From Linderina pennispora (Eukaryota; Kickxellomycota; Kickxellomycetes; Kickxellales; Kickxellaceae), in contig NW_024468258.1 of assembly GCF_002104995.1 (NCBI RefSeq), forward strand, positions 62,001 through 126,000: 64,000 nucleotides of DNA, given 5' to 3'. The notes beneath the pieces were generated by a model. That model saw nothing but the letters and a program-made list of their open reading frames with translations. It searched no databases and was not told where the DNA came from. Every line of letters begins with the position of its first letter. Positions within the stretch are counted from its first letter, which is position 1. The position numbers and the translations under genes are program-made. Below are positions 41,898 through 50,573 of this stretch, piece by piece.

Positions 41898-43691
41898 TTA
41901 GCTTTCCAGCACGCGCTTGAGCGTGTCAAACACCACCCACTGGGCGCTGGCCGACGTGCAGTCCACCTGCCATTGCTCGCTGTCCATGCGAATAACCGCC
42001 GTGCCGCCCGGGACCGCGACCCGCACATTCGGGTGGTCCGCCGCCGCATCCAGCCCATTTGCGGTGAGCTCCTCAGCCAACGCCTCGGGCGTCCACTTTG
42101 CCACATCAACCACCACCTCGGCCTTGGGGGGCTTCACCAGCTGCTCGCACTCCAGCCGAATGTTGCCGGCAGCCAGCGCCAAAACGCCTGTCACCAACGA
42201 GTGCTGGCGGTGCTGCGCCCGCATGCTGTCGGCCAGCTCCCGCTGGATATTGAGCGGCAAATGCCGGTCCGTATCCAGACTCACCAGGGTCGCGTTCAAG
42301 TGCGAAAACTCGCACAATGCGAACTCCCAGTGGCTGGTGCTTAGCCGCGCGTATACGTGGCTCGGAACCAGCACATGCTGCGCGCGGCCGGCGCCACGCA
42401 GCGTCTGCTCAACCGTTTGCGCAGTGAACCGCCGCGGCACCGGGCAGTACGTCATCTCGGCAGTCGCAGCCAGTCGGTCCACAAGCGCCTGCGCTGCCAC
42501 AACATCGTCGTCATGCATTAATATGGAGAACCTGGCCATGCCCGTGCTGGCCGCCATATCGGCGCTGCTGCATGTCTGGGCGTCCAGACGCCACTGGCGG
42601 ATGAAATGCTCGATAGTCCTGGTGTCCCGTGGCGATGCGATCACAAACCATGTGCCCTGGGGGATATGGCGCCGTGCCAGGTCGCCCAGCGACTCGACGA
42701 AGTGCAAATGTCCCTTCTGCCTGAGCTCCTTGTCCAGAAACGGGTACTCGGGCAGGTACAGAAGGGCCTGCTTGCTTTCACACAGCCACTCGCCCATGAT
42801 ATTGCCGTACTGCAGAGCGCGCTCGCCCACCGGCGACACCACCACAACCTGCGGCAAGGGGAGATTCAGTGATATGCTGTTCTCAATCACCGCTTGCAGG
42901 ATGTCCTGCGTGACGCCGTACGGCTCGCCCACCAGCATCACCCGCCCGCGCTGCTTCAATGTCGCAATGGCCGTCGAGCACAGCTGGTTGAGCCGCTGCG
43001 TCACCTGTATATTCTCGCCGTCCATGTTGCCTTGCATTTGGGGATCGCTTACATCGCAGTAGACAATCGCCTGAGCTTCGGCGATGCAGCTCGGATCGTA
43101 CTCCTGCGGATGCAAGCATGCCAATGCCGAAGTGCTCACGAATGCCGTCCGATGGCCCTTATACTCGACCGTCCAGTTCCCGCCGCCAATGCAGTACCCA
43201 GAGCTCCTAGTATATGCCTGCACAAACGGCATCGGGCTGACTATCTCATTGTGCCGCACGTCGGTGATCTTCTCCATTGCCGCGATAATATCTCGCTGCG
43301 AGTACAAATACTTCTGGCTGGCCGAGGAACTCGTGGTATAGGCGAATTGCATCTGCTCTTCTAGCACGCAGCGGCCGTAGCTTTTGGTCGGCTCTGTGGC
43401 GTAGACAGGGCCCGAGAACTCAGTGTATTCGGTGATGTACGGGAGGAGCGCCATTTGCTCGTAGTTGGAGATAAGGATAAAGTCGATGAGGGCCCAGTTC
43501 ACTGTGCTGAGCGTCGACACCGGGTCCAAGCGCTGGCTGGTGCGTGCGGCTTTGTCATTTGCAGACTGTGGCGTGTCTAGGGGCTCGATCTGCCAGCCAG
43601 CGTCCACGATGAATGTTGTGTCATCCAGCTCGCAGAGAAAGAGATGGTACTTTTCGTGTGGGCAGAACGGAGTGACGCAGATATTAGGCAT
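41898..43691 (-). CDS. ints9: Integrator complex subunit 9 (INTS9)-like beta-CASP protein, 597 aa
   Basis: INTS9 is the catalytically inactive partner of the INTS11 RNA endonuclease in Integrator, which cleaves snRNA and attenuated transcripts at RNA polymerase II. The metallo-beta-lactamase half opens MPNICVTPFCPHEKYHLFL and contains ILISNYEQMALLPYITEYTE then GPVYATEPTKSYGR, closely matching INTS9 rather than CPSF73 or CPSF100. The zinc-binding H-x-H-x-D-H motif is absent, as expected for INTS9. SSGYCIGGGNWTVEYKGH and HPQEYD follow. The beta-CASP part shows GRVMLVGEPYGVTQDIL, VVVSPVGERALQYGNIMGEW and LPEYPF. The C-terminal domain, used for pairing with INTS11, includes VLALAAGNIRLECEQLVKPP. 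Single exon, unbroken, similar in size to animal INTS9 (about 650 aa). Confidence 0.88.
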   Translation of the reverse strand: MPNICVTPFCPHEKYHLFLCELDDTTFIVDAGWQIEPLDTPQSANDKAARTSQRLDPVSTLSTVNWALIDFILISNYEQMALLPYITEYTEFSGPVYATEPTKSYGRCVLEEQMQFAYTTSSSASQKYLYSQRDIIAAMEKITDVRHNEIVSPMPFVQAYTRSSGYCIGGGNWTVEYKGHRTAFVSTSALACLHPQEYDPSCIAEAQAIVYCDVSDPQMQGNMDGENIQVTQRLNQLCSTAIATLKQRGRVMLVGEPYGVTQDILQAVIENSISLNLPLPQVVVVSPVGERALQYGNIMGEWLCESKQALLYLPEYPFLDKELRQKGHLHFVESLGDLARRHIPQGTWFVIASPRDTRTIEHFIRQWRLDAQTCSSADMAASTGMARFSILMHDDDVVAAQALVDRLAATAEMTYCPVPRRFTAQTVEQTLRGAGRAQHVLVPSHVYARLSTSHWEFALCEFSHLNATLVSLDTDRHLPLNIQRELADSMRAQHRQHSLVTGVLALAAGNIRLECEQLVKPPKAEVVVDVAKWTPEALAEELTANGLDAAADHPNVRVAVPGGTAVIRMDSEQWQVDCTSASAQWVVFDTLKRVLES

Positions 43692-43948
43692 GGCGTTGTT
43701 GGAGGTTTGGTGGAGGCATTCAGGGCGGGAAAATTGTGTATTGTATTAGTAGCTTGGACAAAATAAAACGAAACCAGTGAAAATGTAGCAAATATGGGGG
43801 TGAGAGTAACCGACTTGAGCACATCACAAACCTGGCAATATCAAAAACACGGCCAGCCATGGTCGCTGGAATGTGAATATACCCTGGGTGATGGTTACCA
43901 AAGGGGTGACCCTCCCTTTCTATGTGGTCTGCGGGCCCCTTGCACTGC

Positions 43949-44527
43949 CTACGCAATAATGCATCCTGTGTCTTTGCCTCCTGCCTTCTGCTGTTGCTGC
44001 TGCTTCCTCGGTGCCCCGGTTCGTACCGGACTGGGCTTCGTCGACACCGCTTTCTTCCCCAGCCCCAGGCCCTTCATGATCCCCGACTTTGCGCTGTTGG
44101 GCGGCGCCGACTGCGCTCTCCCGCCCGTACACTGGTGATCCGACTCAAACCGATGCTTCAGGCAAAACTCCTTTCTGCAGTATTGGCACGTCGTCAATAC
44201 CAGAACCTTATCGTTGCAGCGGCGGAACTGACACCCCTTCTTGTACGCCGGCGCGCCCATTGTCCGTTTTTTGCACCCGCCCTGGATGTGCCGGTCCACG
44301 GCGATATTCGGGTCCTCACCGCGCCGAATCGACACCACCTGGCCGCACAGCGGGCAGTCTGGAACCACGTAGTCTTGCACCAGGTGCTTTTGCGCGCACG
44401 TATGCGTGTCCACTTTCCAGTGCGACTCGCAGAAATACTGCTTGCAGTATTGGCATTTGAACGGCAGAAAGTCCAGCTGGTTGCACCCCTTGAGCGCACA
44501 GTTCTTGCCTAGGTCCGGAAACTCCAT
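43949..44527 (-). CDS. ZFAND2 (AIRAP/AIRAPL)-type double AN1 zinc-finger protein with CaaX end, 192 aa
   Basis: Stress-linked proteasome/p97 adaptor family. AN1 finger 1 begins GKNCALKGCNQLDFLPFKC and runs through CKQYFCESHWKVDTHTC. A C-x2-C spacer follows (VPDCPLCGQVV). Finger 2 is CQFRRCNDKVLVLTTCQYC then CLKHRFESDHQC. The tail is basic with a Gln run and ends GKDTGCIIA. C-I-I-A is a good CaaX prenylation box, as in animal AIRAPL (ZFAND2B), though no ubiquitin-interacting motifs are visible. A TATA box (minus TATAAAA at 44638-44632) lies about 105 bases upstream, fitting a stress-inducible promoter. Single exon, no lesions. Confidence 0.9.
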   Translation of the reverse strand: MEFPDLGKNCALKGCNQLDFLPFKCQYCKQYFCESHWKVDTHTCAQKHLVQDYVVPDCPLCGQVVSIRRGEDPNIAVDRHIQGGCKKRTMGAPAYKKGCQFRRCNDKVLVLTTCQYCRKEFCLKHRFESDHQCTGGRAQSAPPNSAKSGIMKGLGLGKKAVSTKPSPVRTGAPRKQQQQQKAGGKDTGCIIA

Positions 44528-44639
44528 TTTGTCGACGAAATAGTAGTGTTACAAAAAAAACAAGGGTAGAGAAATGAAAAACAAAACCAACCAGTTTCCC
44601 AGAAGCAGACAGGATCTCCCAATACAGCCCTTTTATACT

Positions 44640-45662
44640 AGGGGAAAATGACGCCCTGGGCGGATTGGAGAATGGCCAGTCCCGCCATACGTCACCAAAG
44701 CGGCACGCGCAAGACGGCGCCAAGAGGATTTTTCAAATAACACTGCTTTTTCTGGAATGGGCTAGTGACCTGCCGAGGTTTATTACTAAGCACCGGGAGG
44801 AGACCCCGCTGCTGCGCACTCGCCGGTTCCCCCCGCCGGCCTCTAAAGACAAAGCCAGAGGCAGCTTGCGCCACCCCAGCGCCCCGTTGATTTGATGTCG
44901 GCCCTTCCGGGATCAAGCACCAGGGCATGCATGCACGCGCAGTGCCAGCAAGGTCCTTTGGGATAAGGGGCAGGTTTCAGCGAAACCCAGCGTGAATAGC
45001 CCCGCCCAAAGGCTGACGTGTCTGCGAAAGCGCACGCCAGAGTGGAGTCGCGGCCAGACGCAGGGAAAGGCGGGTGCCCGCTTTCCCCCCCTTTTTGACC
45101 ATTATTTTTTCTTTTCGATAAATAAACCGCATCAAATCGTAAGTGTCTGTATTTTCGCGATGGATCCGACGTTGCCGATATGATCACTGCGACGACGTGC
45201 CGTGTTCGAGGGGAGGGTTTTAAGCGGCTCTTGATCTGGCAGCGCTTTTTGTTGAGCCAGAACGCGCCAAGGAGCTTCGGGCAGAGGGGCAAATCTGGGT
45301 TTTGCGAAATTCGCACATTCTGCTGGCGGATCTGAGCCCAATTCGCCTCCTTTTTTGGACAAAGGTGAAAGAGCCGGACTAGCAGAGGAAGCCCTACAGG
45401 GTAGCCAGCGTGGGCCTATGGAACGTGGACACTGGGGTGTTTCCTTGAGCCGTGCAGATAGCCCAGAGGGTATTGGGCTCTTGCTGAGCTTTGCAGCAAA
45501 CAAACACGCAAAGAGCCGGCATGCTACGTGCTATACAGCCCAGCAGTCTAACTGCCTCCTAACTGCTCGATAGCCTCCCCATGCTAGTGGGTGCCCATTG
45601 CCACCCTCCTATCTGCGTTCATTACTGCACAACTAAGCGCCCTTATCTCCAATAGTTCCCCG
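44640..45662. other. Divergent promoter region between ZFAND2 and Stm1/SERBP1 genes
   Basis: About 1 kb with no convincing frame. Contains a T-rich stretch near 45100-45120 and a pyrimidine-rich leader before 45663. Confidence 0.45.
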
Positions 45663-46505
45663 ATGTCTGTTGCTTCGTCTAACCCGTTCGCTCTCCTCCC
45701 CGACAACGCCGTCGACACCGACGTGTCGGTCCAGGTCGTTAAGAGCGCCAAGAAGGCTGCCGCCAAGACCGCTGCCGCCACCCCTGCCGCCGAGCGCGCG
45801 CAGCCCGCCGAGCGCTCGCTGAAGCGCGACTACCCGACCCGCGGTGGCCACCGCCGCACTGTCGGCCGCAACGCCGGAGCCTCGGAGGAGACCGCCGCCT
45901 ACCCGACCCACGACAAGAGCCGCTCGCGCCAGTCGGCCCGTGGACCCCGTGGCGGCCGCCCCGAGGGAGGCCGCCCCGCCCGTCGCCAGTTCGACCGCCA
46001 CAGCGGCACCGGTCTGGTCGACTCCGAGAAGAAGGAGAAGCAGGGCTGGCTGGGCGACGACAAGGCCACGGTTGAGGATGGCGAGAAGGCTGCCGAGCAG
46101 GCCAAGAAGGACGGCCAGGAGACCGCCACTCCGGCGCCCGAGGAGGTCGAGGAGGACGTCAAGACCCTGGAGGACTACCTGAAGGAGCGCGCCACCGTCT
46201 CGGTCGACACCGACCGCGAGATCCGCAAGGCCAACGAGGCCGGCGTTGACAAGAAGCAGCTCAAGGAGGCCGTGCAGTTCTCCCGCGAGGAGGACGTCTT
46301 CTTTGCCCCCGTTGCCACCCAGAAGTCCCGGAAGTCCAAGAACCAGAAGGAGAAGGTCTTTGTTGACATCGAGCAGCGCTTTGTCGATGAGCAGAGGCGC
46401 GGTGCCTTCCGCGGCGGCCGTGGTGGCCAGCGGGGCGGTGACCGCCGTGGTCCCCGCCAGGGCCGCGTCGACGTCAACGACCAGCGCGCCTTCCCGTCGC
46501 TCTAA
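45663..46505 (+). CDS. stm1: Stm1/SERBP1 (HABP4 family) ribosome-associated RNA-binding protein, 280 aa
   Basis: Binds the mRNA channel of idle ribosomes and preserves them in starvation (yeast Stm1, animal SERBP1). The N-terminus MSVASSNPFALLPDNA is the conserved Stm1 start. The middle contains RDYPTRGGHRRTVGRNAGA and RRQFDRHSGTGLVDSEKKEK, the family hallmark around residue 115. A helix follows: VKTLEDYLKERATVSVDTD. Near the end are KEKVFVDIEQRFVDEQRRGA and an RGG-rich stretch (FRGGRGGQRGGDRRGPRQG). Codon use is strongly biased to C-ending codons, implying high expression. Start at 45663 rather than the upstream in-frame ATG because it gives the conserved N-terminus. No introns or breaks. 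Confidence 0.93.
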   Translation: MSVASSNPFALLPDNAVDTDVSVQVVKSAKKAAAKTAAATPAAERAQPAERSLKRDYPTRGGHRRTVGRNAGASEETAAYPTHDKSRSRQSARGPRGGRPEGGRPARRQFDRHSGTGLVDSEKKEKQGWLGDDKATVEDGEKAAEQAKKDGQETATPAPEEVEEDVKTLEDYLKERATVSVDTDREIRKANEAGVDKKQLKEAVQFSREEDVFFAPVATQKSRKSKNQKEKVFVDIEQRFVDEQRRGAFRGGRGGQRGGDRRGPRQGRVDVNDQRAFPSL

Positions 46506-46683
46506 GTCCCCCTTCCACCTGTCGCCAGGGGTTCATGGGTTACATGACCAAAGCAGCAACACCAGACTATTTCACCCCGCATTTCCCTCCACGACCGGGC
46601 GAAGGACTTGGGCAGCTAGCTTCTTTTTCCGTCTGGGGCGGATATATGCCCTCAAAAAATTACATTCAAAACTGACCCTCGTA

Positions 46684-47464
46684 TTACAAAAGGCGAAGCT
46701 TAAAGTTGTAGTCCGGGTTCTTGGACGCCGGCAGCAGCAGATCGCGCCAGATCGCAAACAGATCCGCCCTCGTGTCGTCCATATCAATGATGACCCGCAT
46801 CTTGTCGTCCTGCCAGCAATCGACCACCACTAGCCGCAGCCGGTTGAGCTTCAGATCGCCGTCCTCCAGCAGTTTGCGCACGCGGTTCGGCGTGCCTGCC
46901 GCAATATCCACCGGATCCTTGGCCAGCATCTCCTTGTGCGCGCCAATCTTGATATGCCTGCTGAACAGCTTCAGCACCCGGCGCTTGGTCAGCGGCCGCA
47001 TCCGATTGACCACATCCAAAACCCGCAGCGCCTGAGCTGCACAGAACCAGAACCTGCGGCGCCCCCACCGTGATCTTGTTCTTCCCTTTGCCCGTCGACA
47101 GCGCTGTCTTTGCCAGGTCCTCCAACGACGCAGCCTCTTCTTCCGTCGTGTACATGTGAGACTCCTGCACGCCAATGTCGGACATTTCCAGATCGCTCAG
47201 CCCCCGGTAGGCCTTGCCCATGTACTTGTTGAACATGGCCGCCTGCTCGTCCAGCAAGGCGGGCACGGCGAATTTCACCGGCTCCACGCCATTCTTGCGC
47301 TTCTTCTTTTTCTTGCTCGGCTGGTCGGCATCGTGCGCGCGCTTCTTTTCATTCTTTGCTGGCTTGATCTGCTCGGGCTCTTCGGGCTCGCTGCCCACAT
47401 CGGCTACCAGATCGGTGTCGAGCAGGAATCCGTCGTCCAGTGCGTCAGCTGATTGAAGTGCCAT
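46684..47464 (-). CDS. cms1: Cms1/CMSS1-type ribosome biogenesis protein, one frameshift
   Basis: Nucleolar small-subunit processome-associated protein with a DEAD-helicase-like fold. It starts MALQSADALDDGFLLDTDLV. A Lys-rich nuclear localisation stretch (KKRAHDADQPSKKKKKRKNG) is followed by FNKYMGKAYRGLSDLEMSD and GAPQVLVLCSSG. A single missing base near 47040 breaks the frame, which resumes as ALRVLDVVNRMRPL. The remainder contains RHIKIGAHKEMLAKDPVDIA, AAGTPNRVRKLLEDG and LRLVVVDCWQDDKM, all typical of Cms1, and ends YNFKLRLL. The frameshift lies in a conserved core, so a read error is more likely than a true null. Convergent with Stm1. Confidence 0.85.
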
Positions 47465-48024
47465 TTGTATTATATGCTTAGGGGGAAATACTACTGGAAG
47501 AGGAGAGGTTGAAGGAGACAAGATGCTAGCTGCTGCAGAAGCTTTGGAAAAAAATATAGTACGCAGAAAAATATAGCCTGGATGAATTTGATCAGGGACT
47601 AATCGGATCATCGATATGATGCAGTTTTGGACACTTACTGTATTCCCCCCGTCGTCGTGTTGCAACAAACACGTCCACTAGCTAGATGGTTGGAGGTCCG
47701 AGTACACCTGGCATGCATCTATCCCAGGTGGGCGATACTAAGGAGGGCTGCCCTAGGCCTTCCAAGTGGCACCTGCTGACTGAGATGCACACTGGCCAGC
47801 CACTCCGATTTTGCCTCTATACTGGCGGCCCTGGAAATATAGTGACAAGTGACATATCGTATTGAATTACCAAAAAAAAAAAGCAAGTGTCAACGGGTGG
47901 TTCCTGGCATATGCTACATTCATCACTCATATCCATGTGCTCTGCTTATAGTCGTTTTGGTATTCTGCTTCATTGAGATATGCTACATGGAATACTAATT
48001 TCGTCACTTTCCTGCTTGTACTTC

Positions 48025-48767
48025 TTAGAGGTGGCATGTACCTGAATGAGCTCTTGGGAACAGTCCGCGTGCCGTACCTGTGGCGCTTGTGGTTGTACTC
48101 CTCAATCGTGGCGCTGTTGCCCGAGACCTTGGCCACCCACACCACATGCCTGTACCTGCTGCCTTGGTCGGTCTGGCCCACAGACTTCCGGTCTTCGGTG
48201 TGTTGCTCACAGTGACGCCCGAGGCATGCGCGGCGTCGTCCCATTCTGTTGGCATTACCCCATTTCTTTCCCTTGTAGTGATTGTTGAAGTCGATGCCCA
48301 GACGTGAGTTGATCCGCCAGGCGACGAAGCTGACACACTGGCACTTGTAATAGCTCCACTTGTCGACGCCGCTGCAGCTGCTACCCTTGTACGGATAATT
48401 GTCCTTCATCGGGCCCGCACCAGTGCTGGGCTTGTCACCTGGCTTGGGCTTGTCATCAGCCTTGGGCTTGGGTTTGTCATCAGCCTTGGAGCACCTCTTA
48501 GCCACATAGCCGTTGCTCGTGTCTACATAATAGTCGCTCACGTAGCAGCCGTGCTGGGCCTTGTCCTAAAGATTGCTACCTCTGACATTTGTGCCCGAGG
48601 CTTGACAATAGAGCATCACTTAGGGCTCCTTTCTTGTACATGATGATTACCTTATGTGAGGTCCCCGGATCCAGGCGGCAGCTGACAACACTGCCCTTGA
48701 TGGCGTAGCCAGAGACGAGCTGCAAGGCAGTGGTGAGTAGAAGAGCGGCGACTGAGATGAGCTTCAT
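48025..48767 (-). CDS. Secreted CHAP-domain peptidoglycan hydrolase with SH3-like domain (broken frame)
   Basis: Bacterial-type cell-wall amidase/endopeptidase, expected outside the cell against bacterial peptidoglycan. Signal peptide MKLISVAALLLTTALQLVSG. An SH3-like domain follows (GYAIKGSVVSCRLDPGTSHK to DKAQHGCYVSDYYVDTSNGY), then a Lys/Pro/Asp repeat linker and the CHAP domain. The catalytic Cys is in KCQCVSFVAWRINSRLG and the His in RYRHVVWVAKVSG. The frame is broken by single-base changes near 48620, 48245, 48190 and 48033. An in-frame TAG also stands near 48570 where the neighbouring GH24 gene has Trp. If the base doubling at 48033 is an error, the protein ends FRYM-H-L at 48025; otherwise the frame runs on to 47927. 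It could be a recent pseudogene, but the same type of lesion is seen in conserved genes. A TATA box lies near 48838-48845. Confidence 0.75.
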
Positions 48768-48837
48768 TTATAAGAATATATATATTTGGTCTTCTGGTCT
48801 TCTGGTTGTGATAAGGCGTGAATAGGACACCTGGCGA

Positions 48838-48845
48838 GTTTATAT
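48838..48845 (-). promoter_or_regulatory. TATA box of the CHAP gene
   Basis: Minus-strand GTATATAAAC lies about 75 bases before the ATG at 48767. Confidence 0.5.
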
Positions 48846-49128
48846 ACAAATCTCCAACCTATACTTTACTAGCCAGATGTCAGTGAAATTCTTGTTAGCA
48901 GCAATAGCTCGTATAGAAAACAAGCACACAGCGCAATTGTTGCTGTCGATATGTAGCCTATTCCAGAAATCGCACTAGCAGTTCTTTCTAGATTAATGCT
49001 ACCAAGGCTATTACAAAGGATAATGCAATTTCATGAGAATTTGGAGTGCATCCCATTTTGATAGAAGCGCTAACGTATGCCAGACATGTTTTTTTTTTCA
49101 AGCCTATCGAATAGTTTAGCCGGTTTTG

Positions 49129-49330
49129 CTATATTTTTAGGTCATGCAATCCAACATATCCATGCCTGCTTATATATGAACCGCTTCGCTTTACCACTAC
49201 ATCAATACCCAAGTGATGCAATCTATTTTTAGATGCTATGTATCTGCATAGCCATGCACGCTTACATACGATCGGCCTGAAATATGCTCCTGTGATTTCT
49301 GCCATATCAGTTTATTTTTAGATACTAGCT
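49129..49330. repeat. Diverged tandem repeat of about 90 bases, two to three units
   Basis: The element TATTTTTAG recurs near 49132, 49226 and 49312. The first two copies are followed at equal distance by related stretches (CCATGCCTGCTTATATATG against CCATGCACGCTTACATACG). This suggests an old tandem duplication in the shared upstream region of the CHAP and GH24 genes. Confidence 0.4.
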
Positions 49331-49627
49331 CAAACCGGTGGTTCCTTGGGTAAGCCAGGTTTTTATATGCAAGTTAGCGGCAGTCTCCAGACTGTCGTCT
49401 ATTTTAGCAGCTAGCGAACAGCTGCTAGCAACCAGTCGTTTTTTTGCAGCAGCATACATATGTGGTGCATTGGATTCCTGCTCTATGGTGACTACACCTT
49501 TCAGCAACGCATGCCGAACAGTAAACAGACGGTGCAAATACCCATGTGCTAATTTTAGAATGTTCTGCCACGCAAAGGTAAAGCCATGAATGGATATGTC
49601 ACGCCTGCATCTCGAAATCTCTCGTCA

Positions 49628-49635
49628 TATATAAA
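49628..49635 (+). promoter_or_regulatory. TATA box of the GH24 lysozyme gene
   Basis: TATATAAA followed by GG, about 100 bases before the ATG at 49733. Confidence 0.55.
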
Positions 49636-49732
49636 GGACATGCTGCAGCCTGCTTCCATCGACCCATCATCAACAGCAACAACTAACAACCTTCCACTCT
49701 TTCTCCTAACTACACATACAAACATCGAAAAG

Positions 49733-50573
49733 ATGAAGCTCTTCACAGCCACCGCTCTTCGCTCTTGCTGCCACCTCGCAGCTCGCTTCTGGTTACGCCA
49801 TCAAGAGCGACGGTGTCAACTGCCGCTCTGGACCTGGCACCAGCTACGGCGTCGTCCGCTCATACAGCAGCAGCGACGACGTCACTCTCTCGTGCCAAAC
49901 TTCCGGCGAGACCATCAAGGGTGACTCCCTCTGGGACAAGACCCAGCACGGCTTGCTATGTCGCCGACTACTACGTCAAGACTGGCACCAGCGGCTACGT
50001 CACCACGAAGTGCGATTCCACTGGTGGCGGATCCACCGGCGGCGGTGGCTCTACTGGTGGCAGCTCTTCGAACGGATACTGCAAGAGCGTCAACGCCGCC
50101 TCGCTCAACCATGATCAAGGAGTTTCGAGGGCTTCGTCAAGAGCCCGGCTCCCGATCCCATCGGTCTGCCCACTGTCGGCTACGGCCACCTGTGCCAGAC
50201 CAAGGGCTGCAAGGAGGTCAAGTACGGCTTCCCGCTGACCCAAACCACCGCTGAGGCTCTGCTCAAGGATGATATCCCCAAGTACACCGTGCCTAGGCAA
50301 CTACCTGAACGGCAATGTCAAGCTCAATGACTACCAGTGGGGTGCGCTGGTGTCGTGGGTGTTCAACGTTGGCTGCGGTGGAGCCAAGTCATCGAACCTT
50401 GGTCAAGCGTCTGAATGCTGGTGAGAACCCGAACACCGGTGATTGCCGGTGAGCTGCCCAAGTGGAACAAGGCTGGTGGCCGTGTTCTGTCTGGCCTGAC
50501 GCGCCGTCGCAACGCCGAGGTCAAGCTTGCCCAAACTCCTACCAACGCCCAAGCCTACCCCAACTGCTCGTGA
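49733..50573 (+). CDS. Secreted GH24 (phage-type) lysozyme with SH3-like domain (broken frame)
   Basis: Muramidase that cleaves bacterial peptidoglycan. Signal peptide (MKLFTATAL..., ending ..LASG), then an SH3-like domain paralogous to that of the CHAP gene (YAIKSDGVNCRSGPGTSYG; DKTQHG; CYVADYYVKTGTSGYVTTKC). A Gly/Ser/Thr linker leads to the GH24 domain. The catalytic-site pattern is seen: Glu in MIKEFEGFVKSPAPDPIG, then LPTVGYGHLCQTKGC. Later come YQWGALVSWVFNVGCGGAKS and a C-terminal helix, ending AYPNCS. About six single-base insertions break the frame (near 49761, 49954, 50111, 50295, 50401 and 50443). Each duplicates a neighbouring base. Removing them would give one continuous domain set, so sequence error is favoured over decay. 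Bacterial or phage origin by transfer is likely. Confidence 0.82.

Noticed and set aside
41917-43062. 381-aa plus-strand open frame
   Set aside because: Antisense shadow of INTS9.
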